This document shows, one piece after another, positions 51,043 to 52,560 of a DNA stretch of 52,560 nt. How positions within the stretch are numbered: the first letter of the stretch is position 1; each line of letters opens with the position of its first letter. This stretch comes from Bradyrhizobium genomosp. I (2014) (GTDB lineage Bacteria; Pseudomonadota; Alphaproteobacteria; Rhizobiales; Xanthobacteraceae): positions 1-52,560 of the forward strand of contig NZ_AJQE01000339.1 of NCBI RefSeq assembly GCF_000261685.1, in the 5' to 3' direction. The notes below the pieces were generated by a model, which worked only from the letters and a program-made list of their open reading frames with translations, was not told the DNA's origin and did not search any database. Position numbers and translations under genes: made by a program.

Positions 51043-52062
51043 ATGTTGGACTTCACCTCAGATATCGTCGATGACGCATCGTCATCGCGAACGACACCAT
51101 CTGCCCCTGTCGACGACGGGGCCCTGCTGGACGCCTATTCCAATGCGGTGATCGACGTGACCGACCGTGTCGGTCCCGCGGTCGTGCGCGTCGAGACCGG
51201 GCCGAAGGTGCCGAACGGCCGCGAGCGCGGCGGGCTCGGCTCGGGCATCGTGATCTCGCCGGATGGACTCGTGCTCACCAATAGCCACGTGGTCGGCACT
51301 TCGAAGGAGATTCGGCTGCGCGACGTCGAGGGTCATGTCGGCGACGCGCAGGTGCTCGGCGTCGATCCCGACACGGATCTTGCGCTCCTGCGCGCCAACG
51401 GCGTGCGCCACTTGCCCTATGCCGCGCTCGGCAACTCCAAGAGCCTTCGGCGTGGCCAGCTGGTGATCGCGATCGGCAATCCGCTCGGGTTCGAATCGAC
51501 CGTGACGGCCGGCGTGGTCTCCGCGCTGGGGCGCTCGATCCGTTCCGTCAGCGGGCGCACCATCGAGGACGTGATCCAGACCGATGCCGCGCTCAATCCC
51601 GGCAATTCGGGCGGGCCGCTGGTGTCGTCGAATGCCGAGGTGATCGGCATCAATACCGCCATCATCAACGGCGCGCAAGGCATCTGCTTTGCGGTTGCCA
51701 GCAACACCGCGCAATTCGTGCTGTCGGAGATCATCCGCCACGGCTATGTCCGCCGCGCCTATATCGGCGTTGCCGGCCAGACCGCACCGGTCCCGCGCCG
51801 GCACGCGGTGCTGGCCGGCATCGACAACAAGATGGGCGCGCTCTTGATGCAGATCGAGCCGGATGGACCTGCGGCCAAGGCGGGCCTGTTGCCTGGCGAC
51901 GTCGTGATCAGGCTCGACGGCGTCGAGATCAACGGCGTCGATGATCTGATCCGCGTGCTCGACCGCGACCGGATCGGCCGGCGGCTTGCCATGGACGTGT
52001 TGCGGCTCGGCCGGCTGCGGGCGATCGATATCGATCCGATCGAGCGCAAGAAGGCGCGCTAG
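51043..52062 (+). CDS. HtrA/DegP-like S1C serine protease with PDZ domain
   Basis: A 339-residue trypsin-fold protease. The triad is H82 (VLTNSHVVG), D112 (VDPDTDLALL) and S189 (ALNPGNSGGPL). One PDZ domain covers about residues 235-330, with the conserved AKAGLLPGDVVIRLDGVEI. There is no signal peptide or membrane helix at the N-terminus (MLDFTSDIVDDASSSRTTPS), whereas HtrA proteins are normally exported. The start may be misread, but no upstream frame supplies a signal. It may act in the cytoplasm. Confidence 0.9.
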   Translation: MLDFTSDIVDDASSSRTTPSAPVDDGALLDAYSNAVIDVTDRVGPAVVRVETGPKVPNGRERGGLGSGIVISPDGLVLTNSHVVGTSKEIRLRDVEGHVGDAQVLGVDPDTDLALLRANGVRHLPYAALGNSKSLRRGQLVIAIGNPLGFESTVTAGVVSALGRSIRSVSGRTIEDVIQTDAALNPGNSGGPLVSSNAEVIGINTAIINGAQGICFAVASNTAQFVLSEIIRHGYVRRAYIGVAGQTAPVPRRHAVLAGIDNKMGALLMQIEPDGPAAKAGLLPGDVVIRLDGVEINGVDDLIRVLDRDRIGRRLAMDVLRLGRLRAIDIDPIERKKAR

Positions 52063-52120
52063 CTGCGAGCCCGGGGGCGCGGTATGACGGCGTCATGCCT
52101 CGCTCACGGAACCTTGCCGC

Positions 52121-52560
52121 ATGATGCCGGCGCACGAGACCTACGACGTCATTGTCATCGGGGCCGGTGCCGGTGGCATGACGGCGGCGGCCGTCGCCGC
52201 CGCTGAAGGCCTGCGCGTGCTGGTGATCGAGAAGACCGCCTTCGTCGGCGGCACCACTGCCTGGTCCGGCGGCATGATCTGGATTCCCGCCAATGCCAAG
52301 ATGGAGGCGGGGTTGTCGGACAGTATCACGGACGCAGTTCAGTATCTGTCGAGCACGGTGCCTGAGCCCGCCAATGCCGGCCTGCGCGCCGCCTTCCTCG
52401 CGCGCGGACCGGAGGCGATCGGCTATCTCGAAGCCAACACCGAGGTGCGGCTCCAGCCGGTGAAGGACTATCCGGACTATTATCCGGAACGGCTGGGCGC
52501 GACGCGCGGCGGCCGCGTGCTGGAGCCGGCTGCTTTCGACGGCGTCTGGCTGGGGAAGAG
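52121..52560 (+). CDS. FAD-dependent dehydrogenase, 3-ketosteroid-1-dehydrogenase-like (cut by window end)
   Basis: The N-terminal 146 codons of a flavoprotein that runs past the window. The FAD motif is YDVIVIGAGAGGMTAAAVAAAEGLRVLVIEK, followed by VGGTTAWSGGMIWIPANAKM, which is the pattern of the fumarate reductase/3-ketosteroid-delta1-dehydrogenase group. The next part (DAVQYLSSTVPEPANAGLRAAFLARGPEAIGYLEANTEVRL) is typical too. The substrate is unknown without the rest. The start is the first of two adjacent ATGs. It lies 58 nt after the HtrA-like gene. Confidence 0.88.
   Translation, partial: MMPAHETYDVIVIGAGAGGMTAAAVAAAEGLRVLVIEKTAFVGGTTAWSGGMIWIPANAKMEAGLSDSITDAVQYLSSTVPEPANAGLRAAFLARGPEAIGYLEANTEVRLQPVKDYPDYYPERLGATRGGRVLEPAAFDGVWLGK

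Overview
The window is high-GC alphaproteobacterial chromosome, most likely Bradyrhizobium or a close relative in the Nitrobacteraceae. This rests on the gene families present (NadQ-type NAD regulator, DUF1236, DUF3096, DUF2007, TIGR02301, Rhizobiales-type dihydroorotase-like protein) and on many palindromic intergenic repeats of the kind common in that genus. It is mostly ordinary core genome. I saw no rRNA, tRNA, CRISPR array, phage or transposase. About 52 protein genes, one 32-residue micro-gene, one gene cut by the window edge and one decayed receptor gene can be supported.

Layout. 24-3351 (minus): HxlR regulator, solitary ketoacyl-ACP synthase, LysE exporter and alpha/beta hydrolase, probably one operon with a palindromic operator in front. 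3819-7362: polyprenyl diphosphate synthase, DUF2007 protein, TrmN6-like methyltransferase, a tiny membrane protein, S49 peptidase and a small conserved protein. 7561-10595: glyQS. 10803-11538: divergent DUF1236 and DUF3096 genes. 11634-14531: pyruvate phosphate dikinase with an Ala/Lys-rich tail. 15142-16596: SleB-type cell wall hydrolase. 16639-20447 (minus): nadA-nadB-nadC. 20804-23810: MFS transporter, AcuI-like reductase and a secreted protein. 24038-26266: chemoreceptor relic followed by an intact chemoreceptor. 26270-30654 (minus): giant DUF2339 membrane protein, NadQ-like regulator and a tyrosine phosphatase. 30869-32981 (minus): ygfZ-tag-HD hydrolase, overlapping by 4 nt at each junction. 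33083-35436: dihydroorotase-like amidohydrolase and a sulfurtransferase. 35692-37336: ECF sigma factor, DUF4142 protein and cupredoxin. 37530-40230: small conserved genes, Nudix hydrolase and a YedK-type SOS protein. 40360-43498 (minus): CaiB-type CoA transferase, a Cys-type glycine-reductase-B-like protein and an SDR. 43738-47585: cyoABCD quinol oxidase. 47906-52560: secreted SNase-like protein, GMC oxidoreductase with a small partner, HtrA-like protease and the start of a flavin dehydrogenase.

Links between genes. De novo NAD synthesis (nadABC) has two near-palindromic sites upstream, and the probable cognate repressor (NadQ family) is encoded about 9.5 kb away, so enzyme genes and regulator lie in the same window. 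The ECF sigma gene and the DUF4142-cupredoxin pair each have an element of the form GGGAAC-N16-CATCCAA upstream, which suggests autoregulation plus a small regulon and moves the sigma start codon downstream. The SDR, GrdB-like and CaiB genes look like an uncharacterised catabolic cluster and are the best candidate here for undescribed chemistry.

The gaps are filled largely by palindromic repeats of several families, one of which sits between nadA and nadB. Starts were chosen from Shine-Dalgarno spacing and family lengths; weak cases are stated in the entries.
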